DNA of 64,000 nucleotides from Microbacterium sp. M28 (GCF_025836995.1 NZ_CP107546.1:2232001-2296000); one strand, 5' to 3'; counted from the stretch's first letter, positions 38,387 to 47,030 are shown. Numbers and translations are program-made. Notes: generated by a model from the letters alone, not told the origin.

Positions 38387-39409
38387 TCACTCGGCGTGAC
38401 GACGAATCTGCCGACGGACGTCATCGAGCACGCGCAGCACGGCGATCGAGTCGTCGAGCGAGTGCAGCGGCGACTGCGTACGCCCCTCCGCCACGTAGGC
38501 GGCGAGCGCCGTCGCCTGCCAGGCCAGGCCGTCGCGACCGGCCAGGCCGCTCTCGTCGGCCCATTCGTGCTCGCCACCGTCGCTGAGGATCCTCAGGCGT
38601 GCCGGGAAGACGAAGCTCGAGTCGAACAGGATGCTTCCCGTCGTGCCGTACACGGACGCCAGCCCCGGGGTCGTCGTCGTGGCGGATGCCGAGAGCGAGG
38701 CCAGGGCTCCTGAGGCGCTGCGCAGTGCGATGACCGCTTCGATCTCCGCGGTGGTCGGTGCGACGCTTCCGATCGCGTGCACGCTGTCGATCGGTCCGAG
38801 AACGGAGTGCGCGAACCAGAGCGGGTAGACGCCGGCGTCGATCATCACGCCACCGCCGATCGTCGGGTCGAAGCGCGGGTCGCCTGCCGAATACTCCCAC
38901 CGCCATCCCAGATCCGCAGTGACCGTGCGCACCTCCCCCACGGCTCCGTCCGCGAGCAGCCGGGAGACGAGGTCGGACTGCGGGAGGTACCGCGTCCACA
39001 TCGCCTCCATCGCGAAGACCCCCGCCGCCTTCGCCGCCTGAGAGATCTCCTCGGCCTCCTGCGCGTCGAGCGCCATCGGCTTCTCGATCAGCACGTGCTT
39101 GCCCGCGGCGATCGCGGCGAGTGCCAGCGGACGGTGCTGCGCGTGCGGAGCCGCGACGTAGACGACGTCGACGTCGGGCGACGCGAGCAGCGCCTCATGA
39201 CCTTCGAACGCGTGCGGGATGCCGTGACGCACGGCGAACGCCTGCGAGCGGTCACTCGAGCGCGATGCGACGGCGACGACGCGCTGGTCGGTGTGCCGGT
39301 GCACCGTGCTGACCCAGTCCTGAGCGATGCCTCCGGGGCCGAGGACGCCCCAGCGCAGCGTCGGTCCACCGCGCAGCGGCGTGACGGACGGCTCGGGCAG
39401 CGTCAGCAC
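38387..39409 (-). CDS. Gfo/Idh/MocA-family oxidoreductase
   Basis: NAD(P)-dependent sugar-type dehydrogenase, 340 residues. Rossmann motif WGVLGPGGIAQDW, conserved IEKPMALDAQEAEE lysine motif and GGGVMIDAGVYPLWFAHSVLG are in family order. GTG is chosen as start because AGAGGGG lies 6 nt upstream; the open frame continues further back but only over the divergent gene's control region. It is a paralogue of the plus-strand oxidoreductase at 36.4 kb. Substrate unknown. Confidence 0.85.
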   Translation of the reverse strand: MLTLPEPSVTPLRGGPTLRWGVLGPGGIAQDWVSTVHRHTDQRVVAVASRSSDRSQAFAVRHGIPHAFEGHEALLASPDVDVVYVAAPHAQHRPLALAAIAAGKHVLIEKPMALDAQEAEEISQAAKAAGVFAMEAMWTRYLPQSDLVSRLLADGAVGEVRTVTADLGWRWEYSAGDPRFDPTIGGGVMIDAGVYPLWFAHSVLGPIDSVHAIGSVAPTTAEIEAVIALRSASGALASLSASATTTTPGLASVYGTTGSILFDSSFVFPARLRILSDGGEHEWADESGLAGRDGLAWQATALAAYVAEGRTQSPLHSLDDSIAVLRVLDDVRRQIRRHAE

Positions 39410-39545
39410 GACGACCCCTCTGCCGGGCGGAGATCGTGGTCGTGTCTGCGCATCAGTGCTCCCGTCCTCGCCGCGCGGACGGCGCGGCGCTCTCACTCTA
39501 GGACGCACCGCGGAGCCCCGGCCAGGAGCGAGCCGTCCGCACGAG

Positions 39546-39551
39546 TACGCT
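39546..39551 (+). promoter_or_regulatory. -10 box for the DUF4166 gene (leaderless type)
   Basis: TACGCT ends 6 nt before the ATG. Confidence 0.5.
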
Positions 39552-39557
39552 CGAAGC

Positions 39558-40175
39558 ATGCGGCATCCCTCCACGTCCCCGTACGCACGAGCGCTGGGGG
39601 CCAGGATCCGTCTGCTCGATCCGCCGACGCAGAGCTACTTCGCCGCGATCCCCGACGGTCACGTCGGCATCGGAGAGGGCGTGTTCGACCGGGTCGGCAC
39701 GCGGCGCCGGTGGCTCGCACGCCTGCTCCGTCCGTTGCAGCGGCGCGGCATCCTCGTCGCCGGCTGGCACACGGACGTCCCCTTCCGGATCGAGAACCGC
39801 ACGGTCGCCGGTCGGGCGATCGCGGAGCGGACCCTCACCCTGCCCCAGGGCGAGTGGGTCATGCGCGATGCCGTCGCGCTGAAGCCGCACGGGCGTCTGG
39901 TCGACGAACTCGGCGAGCCTCCGCTGCTGGCGGTGAGCTTCGACGTCGACGTGGAGGCAGGCGCGATGCGCCTGACCAGCCGCGCGGTGGGAATGCGGCT
40001 GGGTCGCCTGCGCCCGCGGCTTTCCGGGTGGCTCGCGCCGCGGGTCCGCCTGCGCGAGGGACTCGAAGCGGACTCGGATCGCCAGTGCATCGAGCTCACG
40101 ATCGACATGCCCCTGCTCGGCCGCGTCTACGAGTACGGCGGCACCTTCACCTACCGGATCGAGCAGGAATCATGA
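39558..40175 (+). CDS. DUF4166-domain protein
   Basis: Unknown function, 205 residues, most likely DUF4166. Features are the N-terminal PYARALGARIRLLDPPTQSYF, followed by repeated beta-rich segments (VPFRIENRTVAGRAIAERTLTL) and a C-terminal YEYGGTFTYRIE. No signal peptide or membrane segment. The stop overlaps the start of the TIGR01777-like epimerase gene by ATGA. DUF4166 is known next to or fused with such short-chain dehydrogenases, so the pair probably acts together. Confidence 0.75.
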   Translation: MRHPSTSPYARALGARIRLLDPPTQSYFAAIPDGHVGIGEGVFDRVGTRRRWLARLLRPLQRRGILVAGWHTDVPFRIENRTVAGRAIAERTLTLPQGEWVMRDAVALKPHGRLVDELGEPPLLAVSFDVDVEAGAMRLTSRAVGMRLGRLRPRLSGWLAPRVRLREGLEADSDRQCIELTIDMPLLGRVYEYGGTFTYRIEQES

Positions 40176-41143
40176 CCGCTGGACGCGTCGTGATCGGCGG
40201 CTCCTCGGGATTCATGGGGCGCCATCTGGTGCGGAAGTATCGGAACGCAGGGCGCGAGGTCGTGACCATCTCGCGTTCCGGCGCCGACTTCGGCTGGGCG
40301 GATCAGAAGGAGATCGACGCCGCCGTCGACGGCGCGGCACTCGTGATCGGCCTCGCCGGCAAGAGTGTGAACTGCCGGTACACGCCGGAGAACAGAGCTG
40401 AGATCTTCGCCTCACGGGAGGAGACGACCGCCGCGCTCGGCGGCGCGATCCTGCGGGCCGAGAATCCGCCCCCGCTCTGGATCAACTCCTCCACCGCCAC
40501 GATCTACCGGCACGCCGACGACCGCCCGATGACCGAGTCGACCGGCGAGATCGGCACGGGTTTCTCCGTCGAGGTCGCGAAGGCGTGGGAGCGGGCGCTG
40601 TTCGCCGACGATCTCCCGCTGACCAGGCGAGTGGCGCTGCGCAGCACGATCGTCCTGGGCCACGGCGGTGTGCTCGGACCCCTGCGTTCGCTGGCCCGGC
40701 TCGGCCTCGGCGGCGCGCAGCACGACGGCTGGTGGCCGGTCGGCAGACGGCGCAGAGAGGCCGGAACCGCTCACTTCCCCGGGGCGCGGCGCGGTCGGCA
40801 GCGGTTCAGCTGGGTGCACATCGACGACATCGCGGGCATCATCGATTTCCTCGAGGATCACCCCGAGATCAGCGGTCCCGTGAACGCCGCATCCCCGAAT
40901 CCGGTCGACAACACGACGTTCATGGCGACCGTTCGCGACGTCCTCGGCGTGCGGTTCGGCCCACCCATGCCGCGATGGATGCTGGAGATCGGCGCCATCG
41001 GCATCCGCACCGAAACCGAACTCATCCTCAAGAGCCGCTGGGTGCTGCCCGAGAAGCTCACCGCGGCCGGCTACGCGTTCCGCTACCCGGTGCTCGAGCC
41101 GGCGCTCCGGGAATCCTTCGACGCCGAGTCCGTCACCCGCTGA
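40172..41143 (+). CDS. TIGR01777/DUF1731-family NAD-dependent epimerase
   Basis: Extended short-chain dehydrogenase-like protein, 323 residues. The N-terminal GGSSGFMGRHLV is the nucleotide-binding Gly motif; INSSTATIYRHADDRPM holds the STATIY active-site-type stretch, and FSWVHIDDIAGII and PNPVDNTTFM match TIGR01777 proteins (YfcH/SULA group). The C-terminal RSRWVLPEKLTAAGYAFRYP segment is the DUF1731 end. Substrate not known. Translated with DUF4166 (ATGA overlap). Confidence 0.88.
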   Translation: MTAGRVVIGGSSGFMGRHLVRKYRNAGREVVTISRSGADFGWADQKEIDAAVDGAALVIGLAGKSVNCRYTPENRAEIFASREETTAALGGAILRAENPPPLWINSSTATIYRHADDRPMTESTGEIGTGFSVEVAKAWERALFADDLPLTRRVALRSTIVLGHGGVLGPLRSLARLGLGGAQHDGWWPVGRRRREAGTAHFPGARRGRQRFSWVHIDDIAGIIDFLEDHPEISGPVNAASPNPVDNTTFMATVRDVLGVRFGPPMPRWMLEIGAIGIRTETELILKSRWVLPEKLTAAGYAFRYPVLEPALRESFDAESVTR

Positions 41144-41149
41144 CCGGGC

Positions 41150-41524
41150 TCAGTCTTCGCCGCGCTCCTGCCGGCGCTTCTCGATCTCCTGCCGCAGCCG
41201 CCACTCCTCGATCTCCCGATCGAGATCCGCGATCTGCTGCTCGGTGGTGCGAGTGTCGACCGGCCTCGGCGGAGCCTGGGGCGGCGCGGATGCAGGCCCG
41301 GCTGAGCGCGCTCGACGCGGAATCCTCGGCATCGAGACCCCGTCGGACGAGTACTCCCGGCCGAGCGCGAACCACAGGATGCTGCCGATCAGCGGCAGCA
41401 GGATGACGATGATGATCCACACCATCTTCGGCAGGAACCGCACGCGCGAATCGTCGCGGGTGATGATGTCGATCAGGGCACCGATCATCAGGGCGATGAC
41501 CAGCAACGAGAAGATGAACGGCAT
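41150..41524 (-). CDS. PLDc_N-domain membrane protein
   Basis: Small membrane protein, 124 residues. The first segment (about 1-20) and second (about 35-53, WIIIVILLPLIGSILWFALG) are the two helices of the PLDc_N module, usually found at the N-terminus of cardiolipin synthases but also as stand-alone proteins in actinobacteria. The rest is a Pro/Ala linker and a charged coiled coil. Function unknown. TACTCT lies 6 nt before the ATG. Confidence 0.82.
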   Translation of the reverse strand: MPFIFSLLVIALMIGALIDIITRDDSRVRFLPKMVWIIIVILLPLIGSILWFALGREYSSDGVSMPRIPRRARSAGPASAPPQAPPRPVDTRTTEQQIADLDREIEEWRLRQEIEKRRQERGED

Positions 41525-41530
41525 GGCTAC

Positions 41531-41536
41531 AGAGTA
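41531..41536 (-). promoter_or_regulatory. -10 box for the PLDc_N gene (leaderless type)
   Basis: TACTCT ends 6 nt before the ATG at 41524. Confidence 0.5.
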
Positions 41537-41557
41537 GAGGACGCTGGCAGGCGGGGG

Positions 41558-42487
41558 TCAGGGCAGCGTGTGGCCTGCAGCCCGATACAGCTCGTACCAT
41601 TCGGTCCGGGTGAGCTCGACCTCCGCTCCCTCGGCCGCCGCCACGATGCGCTCCGGACTCGTCGTCCCCATGACGACCTGCATGCGGGCGGGATGCCGCG
41701 TGATCCACGCGACGGCGATTCCGGTGGGCGTGCTGCCGTGCGCGTCGGCGATGCGCTCGAGTGCGATGTTCAACTCGGGGAGGGCGGGGTTGCCGACGAT
41801 CGGACCCCGTCCTGCGCCGGCCTGCATGGGCGACCAGGCCTGGATCGTGATGCCGTTGGTCCGGCAGTACTCGAGGATTCCGCCGCCGTCACGGGTGATG
41901 CTCTGATCGGTTTCCTCGCGGTTGGCGGCGATCGGTCCGGCGATCATCGACGCGTGGGTGAGGGAGAGCTGCAGCTGGTTCGCGACGAAGGGCTGCTTCA
42001 CAGCCGTACGCAGCAGATCGATCTGCCGCGGAGTGTGGTTGGAGACGCCGAAGGCACGGACCTTGCCTGCGGCGGCGAGCTCGTCGAACGCGCGGGCGAC
42101 CTCATCCGGCTCGACCAGGGCATCCGGCCGGTGCAGCAGCAGGACGTCGATCCGGTCGGTCCGCAGCGCCGCGAGCGATCCGTCCACCTGATGCATGATG
42201 TGCTCGTACGAGAAGTCGTATGCGCCGTCGGCCGGCACGATGCCGCATTTGGTCTGCAGCGTGATCTCGTCGCGTTCGGCCGGGGTCAGCTGCAGCGCCT
42301 CGGCGAAGCGCGCCTCGCACACGTGCATCCCGCCGCCGTAGATGTCGGCATGGTCGAAGAAATCGACCCCCGCTCCACGTGCCGCGTCGTAGAGCGCACG
42401 GATCTCGGCATCGTCCTTGTCGTGGATGCGCATCATTCCGGCGACGACGGCGGCAGCGGATGCGGTGGCGAACGGCACTGTCTTCAT
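41558..42487 (-). CDS. Aldo/keto reductase, YdhF-like
   Basis: NADPH-dependent reductase, 309 residues, resembling YdhF. The tetrad is seen in FFDHADIYGGG (Asp, Tyr), LQTKCGI (Lys) and LLLHRPD (His); FGVSNHTPRQIDLL and GIAVAWITRHPARMQVVMGT complete the pattern. The ATG MKTVPFA is preferred, with TAGCGT 7 nt upstream; an earlier ATG adds only ten residues. Third aldo/keto reductase in the window, not a close copy of the others. Confidence 0.9.
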   Translation of the reverse strand: MKTVPFATASAAAVVAGMMRIHDKDDAEIRALYDAARGAGVDFFDHADIYGGGMHVCEARFAEALQLTPAERDEITLQTKCGIVPADGAYDFSYEHIMHQVDGSLAALRTDRIDVLLLHRPDALVEPDEVARAFDELAAAGKVRAFGVSNHTPRQIDLLRTAVKQPFVANQLQLSLTHASMIAGPIAANREETDQSITRDGGGILEYCRTNGITIQAWSPMQAGAGRGPIVGNPALPELNIALERIADAHGSTPTGIAVAWITRHPARMQVVMGTTSPERIVAAAEGAEVELTRTEWYELYRAAGHTLP

Positions 42488-42494
42488 GCCAGCC

Positions 42495-42500
42495 ACGCTA
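42495..42500 (-). promoter_or_regulatory. -10 box for the aldo/keto reductase gene (leaderless type)
   Basis: TAGCGT ends 7 nt before the ATG at 42487. Confidence 0.45.
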
Positions 42501-42525
42501 GCGCGGAACGGGGACACACCACTGG

Positions 42526-42531
42526 TTGAAT
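42526..42531 (+). promoter_or_regulatory. -10 box for the GNAT gene (leaderless type)
   Basis: TTGAAT ends 6 nt before the ATG. It includes a possible upstream TTG start, which is less likely for this reason. Confidence 0.4.
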
Positions 42532-42537
42532 TACCGT

Positions 42538-43140
42538 ATGGCCTTCCTCATCGACCCCGCTCCGCTGACTCTCACAGGCCGACTCGTCGAGCTGCGACCG
42601 CTCGAACGGGCGCACCACGACGGCCTGGTGGAGGCCGCGTCGGAGGGCGAACTGTGGAAGACCGCCTGGTACACGTCGGTTCCCGAGCCCGGCGGGGTCG
42701 CCGCAGCGATCGACCAGCGTCTGGCGATGGCGGAGAAGGGCGAGATGATCCCTTTCACCGCGTTCGACGCGACGGGGCGCATCATCGGAGTGACGTCGTT
42801 CTACGACCTGGTCGCCGACGTCCCGCGGCTGCACATCGGCTACACGTGGAATCGTCCATCCGCCCACGGCACGGGGACGAACGCGGAGTCCAAGTACCTG
42901 CTCATGCGGCACGCGTTCGAAGAACTCGGGGTCTACCGCGTCGGGCTCACGACGCAGTGGGTGAACTTCCAGTCGCGCACGGCGATCGAACGCCTCGGTG
43001 CCAAGCAGGATGGCGTGATGCGCGCCGTCATGCGCTACCGCAACGGCGCGCTGCGCGACAGCGTCGAGTACTCGATCATCGAACCCGAATGGCCCGCGGT
43101 GAAGGCCAACCTGGAGATGCGGCTGGCGAAGCGCAGCTGA
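42538..43140 (+). CDS. GNAT-family N-acetyltransferase, RimJ/RimL-like
   Basis: Acetyl-CoA-dependent acetyltransferase, 200 residues, Acetyltransf_3 type. The opening LTGRLVELRPLERAHHDGL, the HIGYTWNRPSAHGTGTNAESKYLLMRHAFEELG core and NFQSRTAIERLGAKQDGVMR match the family order (acceptor side, CoA-binding helix, asparagine motif). Substrate unknown; protein N-terminus or small amine both possible. Confidence 0.88.
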   Translation: MAFLIDPAPLTLTGRLVELRPLERAHHDGLVEAASEGELWKTAWYTSVPEPGGVAAAIDQRLAMAEKGEMIPFTAFDATGRIIGVTSFYDLVADVPRLHIGYTWNRPSAHGTGTNAESKYLLMRHAFEELGVYRVGLTTQWVNFQSRTAIERLGAKQDGVMRAVMRYRNGALRDSVEYSIIEPEWPAVKANLEMRLAKRS

Positions 43141-43146
43141 GCGGGA

Positions 43147-43356
43147 TCAGCTCGCCGCCGGTCCGCCGTCCCAGTTCTTCGAGCGCCGGGTCGCGCCGCT
43201 GCGGCCCTCGCGCATCATGAACGCGAGGGAGATGCAGATCAGCAGGAGTCCGCCGATGAACACCAGCGCCTGGAAATCCGGCAGCCCGAACGAGATGCCC
43301 ATCACCCAGAACCCTCCGAGGAAGAGGATCATGAAGAAGATGAAGCTGAGGATCAT
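43147..43356 (-). CDS. Small two-helix membrane protein
   Basis: Unrecognised 69-residue protein. Two hydrophobic segments (ILSFIFFMILFLGGFWVMGI and LVFIGGLLLICISLAFMM) are followed by a basic, hydrophilic tail. The ATG is chosen because CAGGAG lies 8 nt upstream and the longer frame upstream is GC-rich noise. Convergent with the GNAT gene; divergent from the flavodoxin-like gene. Function unknown. Confidence 0.7.
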   Translation of the reverse strand: MILSFIFFMILFLGGFWVMGISFGLPDFQALVFIGGLLLICISLAFMMREGRSGATRRSKNWDGGPAAS

Positions 43357-43475
43357 CGGGCGCTCCTGACGTCGGGAAATCTCGCTCGGTCCAGGATACC
43401 CGTGCGCGGGCCCGCCGCCGCATAGCGCAGAGGATCGGCGCACGAAACCCCCTCCACGCCGCGGAGGTCCGCACC

Positions 43476-43481
43476 TAGCCT
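43476..43481 (+). promoter_or_regulatory. -10 box for the flavodoxin-like gene (leaderless type)
   Basis: TAGCCT ends 6 nt before the ATG. Confidence 0.55.
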
Positions 43482-43487
43482 GGCCGC

Positions 43488-44099
43488 ATGGACGCACAAC
43501 TGACGGCACTCGCGATCAACTGCACGCTCAAGCCCTCCCCCGGTGATTCCAGTTCGGAACTGCTGGGCAGGCAGATCCTCGCCGCCCTCGCCGAGCACGG
43601 CGTGATCGGCACGATGGTGCGCGCGGTCGACCATACGCTGCTTCCCGGCGTGGGGAAGGACATGGGCGAAGGCGACCAGTGGCCCGCACTTCGCGAGCAG
43701 GTCCTCGCCGCAGATGTCCTCGTGTTCCTGACGCCGACGTGGCTCGGCCAGCACTCCAGTGTCGCCCAGCGCGTGCTCGAGCGTTTGGATGCCGAGCTCA
43801 GCGAAACGGATGCATCAGGACGCCCGACACTGTTCGACAAGGTCGCGATCGCGGGCATCGTCGGCAACGAGGACGGCGCGCATCACATCGCCGCCATCCT
43901 GTTCCAGTCGCTCAACGACGTCGGCTTCAGCATCCCGGCGCAGGGCTCGGTGTACTGGAACGGCGAGGCGATGCAGCAGACCGACTACAAGGATCTGCCC
44001 TCGACGCCGGAGAAGGTCGCACAGGCGACGGCGACGGCGGCGGCCGACGCGGCGCATCTGGCGGGGCTCCTGCGCGGGCAGAAGTACCCGGTCGGATGA
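43488..44099 (+). CDS. Flavodoxin-family NAD(P)H-dependent oxidoreductase
   Basis: FMN-binding reductase, 203 residues. The N-terminal INCTLKPSPGDSSSELLGRQIL resembles the FMN phosphate loop; VLVFLTPTWLGQHSSVAQRVLERLDAEL is the second flavin-binding motif; KVAIAGIVGNEDGAHH follows. This fits the NADPH-dependent FMN reductase/flavodoxin_2-like group. It stands alone. The next 166 nt before the DUF7882-like gene hold nothing I recognise. Confidence 0.82.
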   Translation: MDAQLTALAINCTLKPSPGDSSSELLGRQILAALAEHGVIGTMVRAVDHTLLPGVGKDMGEGDQWPALREQVLAADVLVFLTPTWLGQHSSVAQRVLERLDAELSETDASGRPTLFDKVAIAGIVGNEDGAHHIAAILFQSLNDVGFSIPAQGSVYWNGEAMQQTDYKDLPSTPEKVAQATATAAADAAHLAGLLRGQKYPVG

Positions 44100-44265
44100 C
44101 CGGCGGCCCACCCATCGGCAGGGATGGATGAGCCACCGGCGCGCGGAAGTTCAGACCCGAAAGTGCTCCCGCCCCCGCGAGAGCGCCCGAACGACTCCGA
44201 GGATCACGTTACGCAGGATCGGTGATAAGCCGCAGGGGGTTGCTTTGTCGGCGCCGCGTGCGCTA

Positions 44266-44565
44266 TCAGCCGAGCTGATCCAGAACCAGTTCGCCTCGCA
44301 CGTTCAGGTTCTCCATCATGCGCTCGATCCGTGCGGGGTCGATCGCCGGCATGGTCGGGTTGTCGAACGCGATGATCAGCGGGATGCTCGGGTTCATCCA
44401 GATCGTGAGCCGGCCGGGCGCCTTGTCCTGATCCTCGGGCAGCCAGGTCATCATGAAGCTCTCCTGCCGGCGCAGCTTCGTCCCGATCACGATCTTCAGA
44501 TGCGCCAAAGTTTCGTCATCCACGCCGATCGCGGGGCGCGTGCTGTTGTATTCGAGAGTTCCCAT
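44266..44565 (-). CDS. DUF7882-like conserved protein
   Basis: Short protein of 99 residues resembling the DUF7882 family of Microbacteriaceae (sometimes mislabelled DNA ligase): GTLEYNSTRPAIGVDDETLAHLKIVIGTKLRR at the start, then a beta-rich RLTIWMNPSIPLIIAFDNP. No catalytic motif. The start at MGTLEYN is supported by TAGTGT 7 nt upstream; GTG nine nt earlier is possible. Function unknown. Confidence 0.72.
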   Translation of the reverse strand: MGTLEYNSTRPAIGVDDETLAHLKIVIGTKLRRQESFMMTWLPEDQDKAPGRLTIWMNPSIPLIIAFDNPTMPAIDPARIERMMENLNVRGELVLDQLG

Positions 44566-44572
44566 GGACAGC

Positions 44573-44578
44573 ACACTA
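44573..44578 (-). promoter_or_regulatory. -10 box for the DUF7882-like gene (leaderless type)
   Basis: TAGTGT ends 7 nt before the chosen ATG. Confidence 0.45.
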
Positions 44579-44595
44579 CGCCCGCGACGCGGTCA

Positions 44596-44961
44596 TCACG
44601 CCTCCTGCGGCTGCTCCCACGGCAGCGTCACGATCGGAAGGATGTACATCCGCCCGGCCACCGCCGTCGGGTGAACGGCCATGTACGCGGCAGCCTGGTC
44701 GATCGAGTCAGCCTCGATCAGGTCGTAGCCGGCGAACCACTCCTTGAACTCGGGGAACGGTCCGTCTGTGATGAGCAGTGCGCCGTCGCGGATCGCGACG
44801 GACTTGGCCTGCTCAGGGCCCGCGACGGGCGCGCCGGGGCCGAGCATGCCGGCCTGGTTGCCGCGTTCCGCCCACGCGTCGAGCTTCTGCCGATCCTCCG
44901 ACTCCGGCAGGGCTGTTCCCTGCGCATCGGTCATGTGGATGACGAGGTACGGGCTGGTCAT
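44596..44961 (-). CDS. YCII-domain protein (DGPF type), downstream of the sigma factor
   Basis: Small protein of the YCII superfamily, 121 residues, with the TDGPFPEFKEWFAGYDLIEA motif that defines the DGPF subgroup. Start overlaps the sigma-factor stop (ATGA). Genes of this type are known as partners of ECF42-type sigma factors, where their biochemical role is not settled. A second copy precedes the sigma gene. Last gene of YCII-sigma-YCII. Confidence 0.87.
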   Translation of the reverse strand: MTSPYLVIHMTDAQGTALPESEDRQKLDAWAERGNQAGMLGPGAPVAGPEQAKSVAIRDGALLITDGPFPEFKEWFAGYDLIEADSIDQAAAYMAVHPTAVAGRMYILPIVTLPWEQPQEA

Positions 44962-46271
44962 GAGAGTTCTCCTTCATCGGTGGTTCCATCGGTTTGGGAT
45001 GCCGCCGCGACCTGATCCCGGCGACGGGTGAGATGCGTGATCTCGGCGGCGTTGACCGCCAGGTCGATCGCGCGATCGTAGGCGCCGCGAGCGGCATCCG
45101 ATCGCCCGGTCAGGCGCAGCAGTTCTGCGCGCGTCGTGTGGAAGGCGTGATGCTCGGCCAGGTCATCGCCGAGCTCGTCGACGAGCGCGAGCGCGACGTC
45201 GGGCGAGTCGTACTCGGAGATCGCGATCGCCCTGTTGAGCCTCACGATCGGACTCGGGTCGATGCGCTCGAGTGCGTCGTACAGTGCGACGATCCGGGAC
45301 CAATCGGTGTCCTGCGCCCGAGGTGCGGACACGTGCACGGCGTTGATCGCCGCCAGCAGCTGGTAGCGCCCCAGCGCGCCGACATCATGCCCGCCGGCTT
45401 CGAGCCGTTCATCCACAAGCGCGATGCCCTCCCGGATCAACGTGCGATCCCAGGCGTTGCGCTCCTGCTCGTCCAGCCGGACCAGCTCGCCGCCGGCGGA
45501 CAGCCGGGCGTCGGCGCGCGCCTGAGTGAGGAGCATCAGCGCGAGCAGACCGGTCGCCTCGGCATCCTCGTCGGAACCCGAAGGGAGCAGTTCCCGGACG
45601 AGCCGTGCCAACCGGATCGCCTCCTCGGCGAGGTCGCGGCGAATCGGGTCGACGTTCTCGCCGGATGCGAAGTAGCCCTCGTTGAAGATCAGATACAGCA
45701 CCGCGAGCACGTCGGACACGCGCGGCGCTATATCTTCGCGTCGCGGCACGACGTACGGCACCCGGGCGGCCTTGATCCTGGCCTTGGCTCGGCTGATCCG
45801 CTGACCCATCGTCGTCTGCGGCACCAGGAACGCCCTGGCGATCTCCGCGACGGTGAGTCCGCCGACCATCCGCAGTGTGAGCGCGATGCGGTCCTGGATG
45901 GAGAGCACCGGGTGACAGCACGTGAAGATCAACCGCAGCCGATCGTCCTCGATGTATCCCGTCGGCTCCGCGGGCGAGTCGTCCTGCAGCATGAACGCCT
46001 CCCTCTGCTTGTCGTCCCGCCTGGCCTCGCGGCGCAGTCGGTCGATGGCCTTGCGGTGGGCTGTCGTGGTGATCCACGCGCCCGGACTGGGCGGCACCCC
46101 GTCGATCGGCCAGCGCTCGACGGCGGTGGCGAACGCCTCAGCAGCCGTCTCCTCCGCGATGTCGAGGTCGGCGTAACGACGCACGAGGCCGGCCACGATC
46201 CTGGTCCACTCCTCGCGATGCGTTCGGGCGAGCTCGGCGTCGACGTCGATCGCCCCGCTCCTGTCGGTCAC
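44958..46271 (-). CDS. ECF42-like RNA polymerase sigma factor
   Basis: Extracytoplasmic-function sigma factor, 437 residues. The sigma-2 region covers about residues 10-80 (DIAEETAAEAFATAVERW), sigma-4 about 130-190 (GLTVAEIARAFLVPQTTMGQRISRAKARI). A DUF6596 and tetratricopeptide-like helical extension (about 200-430) makes it much longer than ordinary ECF factors, as in ECF42. GTG start overlaps the upstream YCII stop (GTGA). No anti-sigma gene is adjacent, so control may come through the C-terminal extension, as proposed for ECF42. Confidence 0.88.
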   Translation of the reverse strand: MTDRSGAIDVDAELARTHREEWTRIVAGLVRRYADLDIAEETAAEAFATAVERWPIDGVPPSPGAWITTTAHRKAIDRLRREARRDDKQREAFMLQDDSPAEPTGYIEDDRLRLIFTCCHPVLSIQDRIALTLRMVGGLTVAEIARAFLVPQTTMGQRISRAKARIKAARVPYVVPRREDIAPRVSDVLAVLYLIFNEGYFASGENVDPIRRDLAEEAIRLARLVRELLPSGSDEDAEATGLLALMLLTQARADARLSAGGELVRLDEQERNAWDRTLIREGIALVDERLEAGGHDVGALGRYQLLAAINAVHVSAPRAQDTDWSRIVALYDALERIDPSPIVRLNRAIAISEYDSPDVALALVDELGDDLAEHHAFHTTRAELLRLTGRSDAARGAYDRAIDLAVNAAEITHLTRRRDQVAAASQTDGTTDEGELS

Positions 46272-46621
46272 TGGTCGCCGCGAGCCGGGATGACGTACAT
46301 CCGCCCGATGCGCGCCGTTGAATGCTCGGCGAGCATCCGCGTCGCCTCGTCCATGTCGGCCGCTTCGATCCACTCGACACCGAGGAACCACTCGGTGAAC
46401 TCCGGGAAGGGACCGTCGGTCACGACGACGTCTCCGCCGTGCGCGGTGATGCGGCGCGCCTGGTCGGGACCTGCGACGGTCTCGCCGTTGGGCTCCCACC
46501 CGTTCGGGCCTTCGCGGAGCTCCAGCCAGCGCTGGAGCCGGGCACCGTCGACGTCCGGATCCCATTCGGCACCTGCGGGGTCGCTCATGTGGATGACCAG
46601 GAACTTCTGTCGCGCGGTCAT
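46268..46621 (-). CDS. YCII-domain protein (DGPF type), upstream of the sigma factor
   Basis: YCII-family protein of 117 residues with VTDGPFPEFTEWFLGVEWIEA, the DGPF signature, near residue 70. It shares the layout of the second copy downstream of the sigma gene, but differs at many positions. The ATG has GAGAGGAG 5 nt upstream. First gene of the YCII-sigma-YCII operon; the stop overlaps the sigma start (GTGA). Confidence 0.88.
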   Translation of the reverse strand: MTARQKFLVIHMSDPAGAEWDPDVDGARLQRWLELREGPNGWEPNGETVAGPDQARRITAHGGDVVVTDGPFPEFTEWFLGVEWIEAADMDEATRMLAEHSTARIGRMYVIPARGDQ

Positions 46622-46807
46622 GACGCTCCTCTCGATCGCACGTGCGGCGATCCTCATCATCACCACGAACACGTTCACGTCGATTCGACAGGAGTCGGAA
46701 AAGAAGTTGCAACATTTTCTTCAGCGCAGGGTGTCGAAAGACGGTCGAGCCGTTCGTGGTCCTCACGAGGGCGGTCGAGGAGCGCCGCCACGAGGAGAGG
46801 ATCCGCC

Positions 46808-46993
46808 ATGCGCGGCGACATCATGAGCGCGGCCGAGGCCCGCGAGTACAGCGACCGCATCCGCGAGATGCGCTGGGAGCGGCTTGAGGAGCGCGCGGCG
46901 CAGAGGCAGGCCGCTGCTGCGCGCCGAGCGGCCTTCGTGCGATCGACCCGGGCATCCGCAGCCCTGCTCCTGCGAACGAAGCGTCGCGCGTGA
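46808..46993 (+). CDS. Small basic Arg/Ala-rich protein, hypothetical
   Basis: Possible 61-residue protein with GGAGAGGA about 8 nt before ATG. It is strongly basic and helical-looking (SAAEAREYSDRIREMRWERL, then RRA-rich). No family recognised. It diverges from the YCII-sigma operon across a 186-nt gap. A hairpin follows the stop. Real translation is uncertain. Confidence 0.45.
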   Translation: MRGDIMSAAEAREYSDRIREMRWERLEERAAQRQAAAARRAAFVRSTRASAALLLRTKRRA

Positions 46994-46999
46994 CGCGCG

Positions 47000-47030
47000 G
47001 CCCCCGATCAACGGTGCGCCCGCCGGGGGC
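47000..47030 (+). terminator. Possible terminator of the small basic gene
   Basis: GCCCCCG (47000-47006) and CGGGGGC (47024-47030), 17-nt loop, directly after the small gene. Weak evidence; no U-tract. Confidence 0.35.
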
